Shown piece after piece: positions 1 to 10,933 of a stretch of 25,000 nt of DNA (its first letter is position 1; each line of letters opens with the position of its first letter). This DNA comes from Bugula neritina (taxonomy: Eukaryota > Bryozoa > Gymnolaemata > Cheilostomatida > Bugulidae): contig OZ037773.1 in assembly GCA_964035545.1 (NCBI GenBank), positions 4,400,751-4,425,750 on the forward strand. The letters are read 5' to 3'. The notes beneath the pieces are model-generated. The model had not been told where the DNA came from, searched no databases, and saw only the letters and a list, made by a program, of their open reading frames with translations. A program made the translations under genes and the position numbers.

Positions 1-3000
1 TCTCGAGATTATAGCCGGAAGTCATATGACAGGAGGCAGTCGAGCCGTCGTCGTTCAAGGTCGAAGAGTCGTGGTGGGGAAGGCATGCGGAGCCGACGAG
101 GAAGTTCTAGGCGAAATAGCGAATATGTTGACGATGGAGCGAGATCCAGAGCACAATCTCAAGTGAATCCATGGGGCGGAGATGGAAATGCTCCTAGAAC
201 ATCAAGAGCAAAGTCTTTTCTAGTCAGCGTAAGTTATCTACTCTTTTCTACGTGTTGGCATTTGAGTTAATGAATTTCAAGTTGTTGGGCCCAGTAAGTT
301 TTTTAATGCAGTTTGTCAGTTTTCACTTTTTGATATTTGCTTTGAAAATCAGTATGTTACGGTTGCAGCTTAAGAATCTGTTCATGGGGCCGGATGAGAA
401 AACTCCAAATGAAGATGCAGATACAGGAGAGAATAACTACCTGAGTTCTAGACGTCCAACAAGGTGAGATAAATTTCAACAATTATTCTATCTAAATTAA
501 GTACATAAAATTTTTGTGAAACTTAAGAGATTTCTTTTAATAAGTTGCAATAAGTTGAATGCTTAACTTAACTATAGTTACTAATGAATATTTAAACTTG
601 GATAAAGTTGTTCTCGATTCAAATTTTACTTTGCAAAACCTTATTAAGTACATTGATATGTTTTACTTGTAACTTTACAGTTTATGAAAGCATGAATTTG
701 AAGATTATTTGTTTTTCTATAGTCTCTAGTTTTCTGAATGTTAATTTGAAAAATAAATGTCAATTTAGAGAAAAGTGTGTTGACTATATGTGGGGTCTTC
801 TAGATGTAAAGAACTATTTCTGAGTCTCATATGACGTTGTGTACAACCTTGTTGAGGTTTCATAAAGTTTATGGTTATGCTTGAATTGTAATCGAACAGC
901 TTAGAAAAGCGTAACATCTTTGAATATTTGTTTTTCCCAAGTCTCTAGTTTTCTAAAAATCAATTCGAAAAAAGTCAGTTTAAAGAAAAGGTCTTCCAGT
1001 TGTAAGGAACTATGTTATGTTTTAGTCAGACTGTCAGGAGCCGAGCTACAAGTCGTGTCAGATAAGGAAGTAAAGTATCATGAGCATTATATTTGGTAAG
1101 TTGCAAGTGACCTTGAGTAATTCTACTTAAGGTCAACTGCCTACCTTGCACTATCATTGAAAAACTGAAGACTTACTGATTGTTTTCCATATAGAAAATG
1201 TGCACCAGGCATGTCAACTTTGATGAGAATACCTGTTGAAATTATTATTCAGAATCAAAAGGACACTTGATGAAGCTTTGTTGGCAATTTTGTTCTGTGT
1301 AGATTATATTATATTTTAACATATTTTCAAAGTAAACAAAATGTGTCTCATTGCTTGAAATCTCATGTTACAAGACTATACATGTCAGATTGCAGCCAAT
1401 GTCATATACTTGCAGCTTATTAAGTTTTATATTTTCTGTTGTAGGCAAACAGATAAATTTGAGAAAGATTTATATTCATTCCTTCAAATTGCTAGCAACA
1501 ATTTCCCTGCTTTATCTTCACTTGATAGGCCAAAAGAAACATTGGTCTATTCAATTCCGGAGATAACTAACACATTTGAATTCAACAAATCAGGTCAATT
1601 TTCCACTCCTCAAATTCCACTTGATTCAAATACCAGAAAGACACCTGCAACTTGTAGTCAAGCCCCTACGTCTGCTGTTGATGCTAGAAGTCATGTGACC
1701 AATGTGGTAGCCTGTCTCCCCGTGATATCTGAGAAGTGTCAAGTCTTGGAGCCGTCACATGAAAATCAAAGTAGCAAACAGGAAGTGCTAGCCCATAGCT
1801 CTCTCAATTTGGAACCGATGTCGGAAAGCATATCTGACAGAGAAGCTATTACTCCTACCTCTGACACCAAAGCTGCTTTGTTGGTTCAAAAGTCAGCTGA
1901 AGATCGTAACCAAACGAATGGGACTGAAGACGTTGAATGTAGCAAAATTTCTACTGATACCATTTCTGTAGATTCTGTTCCCAGGTCTTTTCAACAAATG
2001 ATATCTGAAGAAGCTGGTAAAGAGTTTTCTACACTCACAGAGAATAGATCACCATCTGTTGGAAAACCATCAGAATCAGGACAAAGTAAGCAACTCCGAA
2101 TATGGAACAAGCCAAATATATCAGGTGAGGTGATAATAATGTACTGACTAAGGTAACTTATGGTGAAACTGTTTTCTGTTATTATAAGAATTTCCCTGTA
2201 AAATTTGCATATAGATATTTTGATGCAGTTAGCCAACTGTTGTGCATTTTACTTGTAATAAGTGTGTATACTATCCGTCTATATTCACCTATTGGTTATT
2301 TTATGTAATACTATAATATAACATTGCAACACCTGTAATTTCTTGCAACTGCTCTAAGATAAATAAATTAAATTTGTGTAATATTATCTTACAATAGTTC
2401 TACTACATAGTATTGCCAGCTGAAGAAATGATTCATCTTAATATTGACGTTTGAATTGTTTATTGTTTTATGCGGACTACATTTCAGGATGATGTGTCTT
2501 TACACTCTGTAACATACAACTTAATAAATAAATAGTGAACTGGTTTTGTAGGATGCAAAAGGTGTGACAGTCTCTCTATTATATCGAATATTAATCGCCC
2601 AGCAAGAGAGAGTAGCTCTATGCCAACTAATTATTTGACGAGTCCTAGAAACAAGCAGGTAGTGTTTAGATTATTGTTTAAGTTATAGGTTTTTATATTT
2701 TTACACTATTTTAATTGGAACACTAATATTTGTGCTAAAAATTTGTTCAAAATGTTGCTTCACTTTTTTAGAATTTTGGTTCATTCGCAGAAGAAAGGAG
2801 TGATAATAGTTTGACTTCCAAGTCTTCAAGTAAGTCTTTCCATGGAATTCTATCAAAATTCAAATATACTAGTTTGAATTTTTGATATAAATATTCTACT
2901 ATTGTCACAGTAGAAATTTTAAAAGAACACTGCTTATTTATAACAGAAAAACTGATATAATTTGTAGAAGTCAAATTCAATCATTGCAAGTAATTTTATG

Positions 3001-4894
3001 ATTGTAACCAAAAATAGTGTCTTTGTATAATAACGGCTGTCTTCAAGTTGAAGCTAAGTTGAGTATTATGATAGATGATTATGATTACTGTGGTGACGCA
3101 AGGCAAGTGAATGCATATTATATTCACATTTCTCACACTTTGACTCTCTGTACGGAGCATGCTTTTCAATCATGACTAATATTTTTTAAACCTTTCAGTC
3201 ACTCCAAGCTGTTCATTAGCAGTTGATAGCATAGTGCCTAATTTGCAGCATTTTATTGTCTGAATTTGTGCATCTTGGGTTATTAACCCAGTGCATGGTG
3301 AAGTGAAGTGAAAGGGTTTAGCCTACATATCATATGTTGTTTTAAATGTAGTTGTTTAATTTTTTTGAGCTTTTCTTTGCTTTTATTAATTATTTAGAAT
3401 TTTTATGTTGAATGGTGTGTGGATGTACGAGAAAAGTATTGAAACAGCGAACTGCTTAGAAGCTTTGAATATAAAACATTTTCTTATGCTGTCTATACTT
3501 TTTTACATTTTTTTGGCAATTTGCCAGCTACTTTGACCTTTAATCTTTTAGATATCAAAAAAGAAGACGATTCAGAAGAGCCAAGTAATGGTCAAAAATC
3601 AGTTGAAAGTGGCTTGGAACTGTTAAGGAAAAGTTATGGCAGCCAAACAGAAGGTAACTACTGGCAGCCTACTTGTGATTGGATGATTTGTCTCTAGCTT
3701 GATTGTGGTTGGGTGACTTTGCATTGAAATTGTAGTCTTAGGCTGGATGTGTTTTAATGAAAGTCATCATTAAAATATTTTGCTAGTTGATCTATTAGGA
3801 AGCAACTGTGGTTTAGTGGTTAAAGCACAGGCCTAGTGTGTACTGTGTGAAATATTTGATACCCTGATAATGTCCGAGGCATTTGATTATAATTGTTCTT
3901 GTGCTAATTTGAACGCTTTCTCACAACACTGCCAGCATACAGCATAGTGAGAGACCGTCACTAACTCTCTTAAGAACCTTTTAACTTTAGGATTTCTTGC
4001 AGAAGGCTTTAAGAAGAATTAATTTATTAGTTTTATTACCGATACTTCACAGGAACTATGTCATCCTCAGAAAAAATAGTGTTAATATCTGGTGAGATAT
4101 CAGTAATGAATGAGGAAAGACTAGAATTCTCTAAAATTTTCATATTTTAAATTGGCTAAAGTTGAAACTTGATGGTTTTCAACAGAGTTGTCTTCTCCTA
4201 ACCTCAGCTAAAGCTCTTTTATATTGTAGTTGATGTAGTTTCCAACTCTGGAGGCAGCAGCTCAGACACGAGTTTAGTTCTGAACCCGGCAGCTGAGCTG
4301 AGCTCTTCTAACAGGAAGCAGAACGCTGACAGCCATTCAACATTGCTAGTACCTCACTATTTCAATGATGGACTGCTTGAGATTACCAGGTGCGGCCCGC
4401 TTAAGTTGAGAGTGCACTTGAGATTTACTCTTTCTTTTCAAAATTTTACATATTATTTATTGGTTTAAAGTAAAATGGGAATATAATATGTTTAATTTTA
4501 TTTCACATGCAGTAAGAAACGGAATGAATTAGTTCAAGTTGTAGTTTATATTAGTAAATGTCTCTGGCTTTTTATAGTATCTGCTTTGACGGGTTTCAAC
4601 TGTTCTGTGTATGTGTTGGGGAGCTTCTGGCAACATAGGTTGAAGATTTATAGAAAGACAGTTGTTGTTTTATTACATGCATTTCATAATTATATTTAGT
4701 GTGTTACTCGTTTCTGCAAGGTGGTACACTAAATCAATTGCCCTGAAAATCTTGTCTATTTTCAAGGTTTACAGTTTCACTTAATAAGTTGTAAGCGAAA
4801 AATTATTTCAGCTGAGTTTACTTCCGTTTATTGCAGCTATGGCCCACCAATGGAAAAGAATGATGAAGCAACAACGGACATTGAAAACTCATGA
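1..4894 (+). CDS. Serine-rich RS-domain protein, 3' part (8 exons)
   Basis: I do not recognise this protein. The frame is open from base 1, so the 5' part lies outside the window. Exons: 1-228, 369-463, 1445-2124, 2552-2658, 2772-2829, 3552-3653, 4230-4389 and 4837-4894 (TGA 4892-4894). All junctions are GT-AG and keep one frame, giving 495 residues. Residues 1-50 are rich in Arg-Ser dipeptides (for example RRRSRSKSR), as in splicing or nuclear-speckle proteins. The large third exon (680 nt) starts with a short helix-like stretch (TDKFEKDLYSFLQIASNN) and then becomes Ser/Thr/Glu-rich and apparently disordered. A CKRC motif opens exon 4. No catalytic domain or membrane segment is visible. Frame continuity across seven introns is strong evidence that the gene is real. 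A nuclear RNA-related role is inference from the RS segment only. Confidence 0.85.
464..1444 (+). other. Intron 2 of the RS-domain gene with a diverged internal duplication
   Basis: The donor follows an AAG at 461-463 and the acceptor TTGTAG ends at 1444. The intron contains two related segments, about 690-826 and 905-1015. They share 'gtctctagttttct' and, further on, AAAG-GTCTTC-AG-TGTAA-GAACTAT. This is a local direct duplication with a period of about 215 bp and many substitutions. Short ORFs inside look random. Confidence 0.55.
704..1015. repeat. Diverged direct duplication in an intron (about 704-826 and 921-1015)
   Basis: Both copies start with an ATTTGTTTTTC stretch followed within a few bases by GTCTCTAGTTTTCT. 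They continue through similar AATT-GAAAAA and GTCTTC..GTAA.GAACTAT blocks. Indels and substitutions show the duplication is old. Confidence 0.6.
3799..3940 (+). mobile_element. Old, diverged tRNA-derived SINE copy in an intron
   Basis: TGGTTTAGTGG at 3809-3819 fits a pol III A box, and TTTGATACCC about 50 bases on is a decayed B box. Downstream, AGGCATTTGATTATAATTG and TTCTTGTGC align with AGAGCATCCAGTCATAATTG and CTCCTGTGC in the younger SINE copies at 10729 and 23116. It therefore looks like an old member of the same family. It lies in intron 6 of the RS-domain gene. The 3' end is not clear. Confidence 0.5.
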
Positions 4895-4952
4895 GGTATA
4901 TGGGTGTTATGAATGTCTACTCTGTGCGTTTGTGTAAACATTTGTGACTTAT

Positions 4953-5070
4953 TAGTTTAGTGGTTGGATATCTGTAACCCTCCAGTTCATTGGCTGATTA
5001 TTTGTAACTCTCTAACTCATTGGTTGTCTTTCTATCACGGGTTTAAATACTTCTAGCTCAAATTTGTTGG
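4953..5070 (+). repeat. Three degenerate 31-bp repeats, possibly a tRNA-SINE relic
   Basis: Three imperfect copies (about 4953-4983, 4984-5014 and 5015-5041) share the pattern AGTT-A-TGGTTG-at-TTTGTAAC-CTC. Each resembles an A box (for example TAACTCATTGG). A B-box-like GGGTTTAAATAC follows at about 5039-5050. This may be a decayed tRNA-derived element with an amplified head region. Confidence 0.35.
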
Positions 5071-5986
5071 GGACTTTTACAGGATAGCTGAAATCCAACT
5101 TTTGAAGTGTTGATTTTGTGAACATATTCTTTTTTTTGTCAAGTATTTTAAAACATATCTGAAACTGCTTTTGCTATCCCTTTCCAGAGGAGATAACTCC
5201 TAGTTATAGGTTCATGGTTCTGTATAATTTGAGCTATTGTGGCTGCAATTTCTAACACTGCCATTATAGTAAACACATTTCACTCACTCGAACCCTAACT
5301 TTCACTGCAATTTCATGGTCAACCGTAATGCGGCTGATTTACTAAATGAAAACAATTTTGTCATCAAAGTTTTATGAAAAATATCTTTATAAAAAGTCAA
5401 ACCAAAATTAATTAGATTTGACAAGTGATTTTTAAAGGCCACATGAACTTTAGAATAATATTCAAGACGAAAGTGCCACAACATCTGGTCTTGTGGTGTC
5501 ATGCGTTGATATCACTTTTCTTTATCTCACAAAAATAAGCTTTATTATCTGCTTTAGTTTTCAGCAACTTAAGAGGGGAAGAGACAGCTTCTATTACATT
5601 GCATTAGTATTTTGTAGTTATATTTAGAATGGTATGATGTTGCTAATTGTGATTAATTCTGTATCACATACCTTGGGTAATTAGGAGGTTCAGCTGTAAG
5701 GGTTTCAAGTTTGAAATTTAGCAAACGTCTCTGTTCATGTATTTTTGACTAAAAAATCTCTATTATGTACAAATATATCTTTTGTAGACTCTGAGAACCA
5801 TCAGAAACAAGGCTTCATGTTGACCCAAAGCTTTCTGTTCTGCCACAAAAGCTTTCTTTTTGCTAGTCACTTGTAGTAGCTAAAGTGTATTGTTAATGTT
5901 TTCTCTTTTGTATTACATGGTATTCAAGTACATATTATTATAATCATTCTGCATGTGATATTATTAAAGACAAACTACGTAAAACA

Positions 5987-5992
5987 AATAAA
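5987..5992 (+). terminator. Candidate polyA signal AATAAA for the RS-domain gene
   Basis: AATAAA, with ATTAAA 24 bases before it, is the first clear signal found downstream of the stop codon. Confidence 0.4.
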
Positions 5993-6009
5993 ACATTTAA
6001 TTACAAAAT

Positions 6010-6884
6010 TATAAAAGTTTGACCTGATGCGAAGCTAGAAACAATGTTTATGTTTGTGAGTTAGTTGGAAATTTCATAGCTGCCAAAACACAGATTGAGT
6101 CGTAACAAAAGTAGACAAGTGTCACAACACCTATAAGCGTTACTATATTTGCATATATAGTGAGGAATCTTTTAGAAAACACACTTTAGGGAATTTTTTA
6201 AAAGACATATTAAGCTGCTGTAAAATTTATTTATAGGTACTGCTTTTTGGGAAGTAACATTTGGTATATCTAAGACAAATGAGGTCAAATAACATCTGGT
6301 TCTGTCACATTTTGCTTGGCATTTTTCTGGCATTTTTCATTAGCTTAAATTTAAAATTTATTCTGTTATGAAGGTGTTATAGGCCAAGTTTTGTGCTAGG
6401 CAGTACAATACACTAATGAAGCTATATTACATGTATATGCAGTATTATAATAGAGTGTGAAAATATGTTGTAGTTGCACTATAATTAATTTGAAGCAGGA
6501 TTTATGCTAATCTCTTAAGTCACCTTAGTGCCCGGTGAAATAATTCACTTACAAATTTTTAAAGAAATGCAGTAGACCAAATTATTTGATCAGAAATAAT
6601 ATCCTGTTCAAAAATATCATTTTTTTGTCACCAAGTACCACCCAACAGTGGTTACTATTATTGATATATTGTATTATAAATAAAACTTTTTATATGGGCT
6701 AAGCCTCTTCTAAGCAGATTAGCAATGCATAATGTTGGAAGAAAATTGTTTTAATCCCGATTATGAATTAAAATGTGGTAATAGAAGAAGATAAATCAAA
6801 GTAAATTTATAGGAAGTGGATTATTGAAAACGAGCTGTCTGCAATGTATTGCAAAAGATTAGTAACATAATTTAGTTTGAGAAC
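6010..6884. other. Tail-to-tail intergenic stretch
   Basis: This AT-rich stretch lies between the 3' ends of the RS-domain gene and the minus-strand repeat-peptide gene. It probably holds the 3' UTR of the latter: an ATTAAA on the minus strand at 6755-6750 is about 130 bases past its stop. I see nothing else in it. Confidence 0.4.
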
Positions 6885-9216
6885 TTATGGTCTGAATGGG
6901 TGGAGGTTTGCCAAGGACTCCAAGTGTTTTCTCCATGCTTCCAGACGAACAATAACCTGAAATTATACCAGTAATACTCTAAACATGCCACATGCTATAT
7001 ACTTGAATGAATAAAAGAATGTGCCACTATATTAAGTATATAAAAGCAATTATAATTCTCATAGTTAATATGACAGTAATCCAGTGTTAAAGTAATGTCA
7101 ATATAAGGTGGAGCTCTGCTGAAAGAAATTTCTATCACACTTGTTTTGATACAAAGAGCCAAATTCCGAACTTATGGAAACATCTTTGTATAATAAAAGC
7201 TTTTATTTGCCATAGATTCACTATGAAGCTTATTAAAGAAGTGCAGAACTGAAGGCTTTTAAAATAGTGCTAGAATTAGCCAATTAATATAATCTATTGC
7301 ATACAAATTTTGTGATGTAAATCTTCTAACGCTGCAATTAATAATATATCAGGATTTAAAAACATAAGTCAATTAAAAATTTTTGCATTTTTGCCTCTAG
7401 AAGACGTTTTTAAGGTGCAAACTACTAATGCCTCTGCCTTTGAATAACTATGACTATCATTTAATTGATGGCAGCATAATGTTCTAGAAGCTCATTAATA
7501 ACATATATAATAATATTATAGTGAATGATTAAACAAATCAATTATGTGTATCTAGATGCTGTGCTCTTAAAACACTTCCTAATGAAATTCCAGCATGTTT
7601 TGATCCTATAGACTTGTATGAACTTATCAACTTTGTAAAAGTATAGGATTAGCCTAAGTTTAGTGTCAGATTAACAAAATAAGTTGCTTCCTAACTTAGT
7701 GAATACATCTATATAATAATACAGGGTGTCCAACCTTTTCATAGCAAGGGCCACTGAGAGGAAATATCCTGTAGCGAGGACCACATTGTAAACTTCAGCT
7801 CGTGCTGGGGGCCATGGTGTCAGTATTTTTCAAATTACTTTATCCAAAATTTTTATGAATCGTTACACAATAAAGTCCTAATAGTTAACGCAGGCTGCTG
7901 CTTTGTGTAGCATGTGTATAAATAAAACGTTTAAAAGGTGATTTTTCACTCTAATTCATGTATATATATACTGTGAAAAATAGTTTTAGTCTATGCCTTC
8001 TTAAGACACATAAATGCAGGCTGGGGGTCACATCCGGCCTTGGGACCACTTGTTGAACAGCCCTGATCTAATAGGACAACAGATACTGTATGTTTATATG
8101 GTGCAGTCTATGAGCTCTATTGATTGAATCAAATGAGAGATAAACTATACTCACAGGGTCTTCTCCATTTGCACCAGGTCGGCCTGTGGATCTCAGATGA
8201 TCTATAAAGTTAGGATAGGGTGGGAGCATTGGCCTTCCAGTAGGACGGTCATGATTGAATTCTGGGAATACTGGAAATCGAGGGAAAGATGGTCGACCAG
8301 TAGGCCTTGCCCAGCTTTCTGACAAGGCTTTTTGGGCGTCATCCCACCAATAGGGCTTGTGTAGACCTCCTATCACATTCCTTTGATCTACAAAGTTATA
8401 CGCAGTCTTTCAGTACAGAATTGCTGTTATGATAAACTTTTGACACTTGTGCCATTGTGTCAAATCTAATTTTATTATCAATTATTAATTCTGAAATGCC
8501 TACAATTTTTAATTTAGCAAAAGCAGATAACTGTGAAATTCAATTCTAGCTGTCATATTCTGGTTTCTTTGTCAAAGACGCCCAAATATTTCAGTCTCAG
8601 TGAAGACATTCTGATTTCACATCAACTTTACATTAATCATATGTCTGTCAAATGATTGCTTACCCAATTTCAATTGTGATCCATATGCAACTCCAAAAAC
8701 CTATGAAACAAAAAAAACAAAATAGTTATATATGCACTAGTAGAAGTAAAAAGTAATGTGTGGGCAAATCATATAAATATACCTGTGTCTCTGTTATCTT
8801 AAATAAGCATTATTGTAATTCAAAGTTTATAAATATAATGGCTAAAATCAGTTCTAAAATATAGAGTAATTCCAGGCTGGTTTATGTCTGCTTCTCACAA
8901 AATTATAGAAACCATCAGTTGGTGTTTTTGCATTTTTTGTGAGAAAGGTAAATTTGTTTATCCAACCTCATAAATCATGTTATCATTTAGATGTAATTAA
9001 GACAGCATCAGAATTGAAACTGTTAACTAACTATCATCTATTATCAGATTTGGTAAAAATGACATTAAAAAGAATCAAATCATCTATTTTCGTAGTTCTA
9101 AATTCATTTCAATTTGAATATATTGCAAGCTACACTAAAACACAGTGAACTACTTGTATGTATAACTTTCAAAGACTTACTGCAGTGGCTAACAGGAGAG
9201 TGGTAAAAGAATTCAT
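6885..9216 (-). CDS. Secreted proline-rich peptide with three R-P/S-T-G-R-P repeats
   Basis: I do not recognise this family. Four coding exons on the minus strand: 9216-9181, 8700-8664, 8387-8155 and 6956-6885 (stop 6887-6885). Phases 0, 1 and 0 match exactly, giving 125 residues. Residues 1 to about 20 (MNSFTTLLLATAVFGVAYG) form a signal peptide split by intron 1. Residues 35-50 are Trp/Asp-rich (KPYWWDDAQKALSESW). RPTGRP occurs at 52-57 and 72-77, and RSTGRP at 90-95. The spacers between them are rich in Pro, Phe and Tyr (FPRFPVFPEF). The C-terminus (residues 103-125) has a basic, potentially amphipathic helix (VRLEAWRKHLESL) and ends in HPFRP. There are no cysteines. The repeat codons differ by silent changes, which suggests selection on the peptide. 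It could be a proline-rich antimicrobial, matrix or regulatory peptide. Function is unknown. Confidence 0.85.
7722..8065. mobile_element. hAT-like MITE, 344 bp
   Basis: The ends are CAGGGTGTCCAAC and, inverted, CAGGGCTGTTCAAC, an imperfect terminal inverted repeat of the CAGGG-type hAT ends. GC-rich subterminal blocks (GGGCCACTGAG, CACATCCGGCCTTGGGACCA) are also typical. There is no coding capacity, so it is non-autonomous. The flanking 8-mers TAATAATA and ATCTAATA are only a partial target-site duplication. It lies inside the last intron of the repeat-peptide gene. Confidence 0.7.
8176..8307 (-). repeat. Three coding repeats of the R-P/S-T-G-R-P motif
   Basis: The 18-nt motifs are at 8307-8290, 8247-8230 and 8193-8176, spaced 60 and 54 nt apart. 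The first Arg uses AGG, CGT and AGA. Gly uses GGT, GGA and GGC. The second Arg uses CGA, AGG and CGA. Apart from one Pro-to-Ser change, the differences are silent. Confidence 0.8.
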
Positions 9217-10075
9217 TTTAACTTGATGACTTCTTGATCTAGTCAGCTACGGCCAAGAAATGAAAATCCACTCAACATGTGCGACTCTTTTAGTTTAACA
9301 TTGAGATAGGAACTTTTAGATAAAACATGGAGGTGGATAAGTGTGTTCATCCCATTAAGTTATGTTGTTCCAATAGCAACTGCGACATGTCTTGATTTCC
9401 GAATCAACATTTCACTGCTATATACTAAAGTGGTGTATAGTGCGTATTTCTCACAACATAAACTAAAAAAGCCCAAAATCAAAGTTTATATTTCACATTT
9501 AAATTTGACAAATGCATGTAATTGCTTTAGGCAGCCATTTAAGAAAAGCTGTAATCCACTCCTTGTGATGTCCAAAAATGCTTTCAGTTGCTATTTTAGT
9601 GTGACTGAGCAGATGTAGTTGGTGTAAGCACGTTATAGCACACGCACATGCCTGGTGTAATTGTTATCATAGCTGAAAACTCACACATGTGGACCAAGGT
9701 CAAGGTCTCACACATTTCAGACTTCATATTCTTGTTAGCCTTGAGATCTATTTACTTTATTCTAAAAATAGACCATGCAGCTGCTAATCTCTGAAATTTG
9801 AGAGCTTGCCTTGGCGTATTCCATGTATTGTAAATGTTAGGTGTTTTAAAATACATTTTTGCAGCTTGCATAAAATTTTGCAAACTACAACCACAGGTCA
9901 CATGACACACTATCTGGAGTTGTCTGCTACATACACTTACATGAATTATTTTAGTTATTTCGAATTTTAGTTATTGTATACATGCATGTGTCTTTTTTAT
10001 TAGTTTTCAGTTATTAGGTATTTTATACATACCTTTGCATAAGAAATTAAGTAAATGCCACAAACTTGTGTGAAA
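9217..10075 (-). other. Predicted 5' UTR and first intron of the repeat-peptide gene
   Basis: Before the ATG at 9216 the minus strand has a pyrimidine-rich acceptor ending CCGTAG, so the coding exon would start at 9246. A good donor, CAAAG|GTATGT, ends a putative non-coding exon at 10033, about 40-70 bases below a TATA box. A non-coding first exon of about 10075-10033 is inferred. The short plus-strand ORFs at 8939-9148 and 9343-9618 look random. Confidence 0.45.
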
Positions 10076-10098
10076 CTTTGACTGTGCAATGCAAAGCA

Positions 10099-10106
10099 TT
10101 TATATA
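10099..10106 (-). promoter_or_regulatory. TATA box for the repeat-peptide gene
   Basis: TATATAAA on the minus strand, flanked by GCAT and TGCT. It sits about 30 bases before a predicted start and about 70 bases before a consensus donor at 10033. Confidence 0.4.
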
Positions 10107-10728
10107 ATGCATGGTTCCAGCTTCATCAGGTGCAGAATAAATGGTCATTGAAATGCACTTATCCTTACAGAAATACAGAGATTAAAATTAGAGTTCAGAG
10201 TAGGTAGTGATGAACTTTTATAACTTTAGGGAACATAGAAATGCTATGCCTTTATTGCTATTCATAAGTAATTATTGCAAAAACTTAGAATGTTACACCC
10301 TTCCATTTTTATTGCAACAGCTGCAAATTAATAAACATTCTTACATGTTATAGGAGCATAGTTTCCGTATAGTTATATAGCCTGCATGAGCACATATAGT
10401 TGTAAACTTTCCTCACAAAAAGCTCAGTTTGACACCCATAAGAACTAATGTGATGAGGCACGCTTATTTAACTAATTTCCCACCAAAGCAATAATCATTG
10501 TAGTTATGCATAAATAAAAAGCTAATCAAGCTTAGTAATACAAATTTCCAAATGCTATGTTAGACATAGCAGATTGATCAAAGTTGAATTCTGAGCATTT
10601 TAACTGGTGCATGTGGTAAATTCTCTATATGTGCAAATCGACATGATTGGCAAATATGTATTATAATAAAAATTAATACATGATACATTAAATTATATTG
10701 CATGTAATATATTATGAATTAAATAATA
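10107..10728. other. Intergenic, no gene seen
   Basis: AT-rich sequence. Only a short perfect hairpin was noted (7-bp stem GCTATGT, 3-base loop, 10554-10570), which chance would explain in AT-rich DNA. Confidence 0.5.
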
Positions 10729-10933
10729 GGGAGCAGCTGTGATCTATAGGGGTTATAGAGCGTTTGCCTAGTAAACACGAAGTCATAGGTTCGAGCCCGA
10801 CACAGGCCATTGGTGATGTTTGGAAGAGCATCCAGTCATAGTTACTCCTGTGCCCCATCTTAATAAGTCCTTAGCCCGCTTTAACAAAAATTTTCTCACA
10901 GGGATAGCGAATATAATAAACTTGCGTGAGTTT
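10729..10933 (+). mobile_element. tRNA-derived SINE, family 1 (full-length copy)
   Basis: It starts GGGAGCAGCTGTGATCTA. It has an A-box-like region (ATCTATAGGGGTTATAGAGC) and the B box GGTTCGAGCCC. The body includes GGAAGAGCATCCAGTCATAG and CTCCTGTGCC, and the end is GGATAGCG..TATAA..GCGTGAGTT. Related copies lie at 13392-13613, 16041-16257, 23116-23313 and, more diverged, 3799. The GAAGAGCATCC core resembles a GAAGGGCATCC motif that I recall from central domains of several invertebrate SINEs. Confidence 0.85.

Larger units (their letters stand above)
4895..5992 (+). other. 3' UTR of the RS-domain gene, possibly with its own intron, and polyA signal
   Basis: One base after the TGA there is a donor-like GAG|GTATAT (GT at 4896-4897). 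The next good acceptor, TATCTTTTGTAG, ends at 5787. The transcript would then continue from 5788 to ATTAAA (5963-5968) or AATAAA (5987-5992). No clear AATAAA was seen between the stop and that point. An unspliced 3' UTR of about 1.1 kb is the alternative. The 66-codon minus-strand ORF at 5302-5502 has no supporting splice or promoter context. Confidence 0.4.

Noticed and set aside
1991-2236. 81-codon minus-strand ORF
   Set aside because: It is a shadow of the large coding exon on the plus strand.
5302-5502. 66-codon minus-strand ORF starting MTPQDQMLWHF
   Set aside because: No signal peptide, splice context or promoter. It lies in the probable 3' UTR or intron of the RS-domain gene, and its length is within chance for AT-rich DNA.
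8939-9148. 69-codon plus-strand ORF
   Set aside because: It lies within an intron of the minus-strand peptide gene, with no supporting context.
9343-9618. 91-codon plus-strand ORF with a hydrophobic start
   Set aside because: It has no ATG at its start (GTG) and no promoter or splice support, and lies in the predicted 5' intron of the opposite-strand peptide gene.
10554-10570. Perfect 7-bp hairpin GCTATGT/ACATAGC
   Set aside because: Isolated, with no poly-T or gene context. Such hairpins are expected by chance in this composition.
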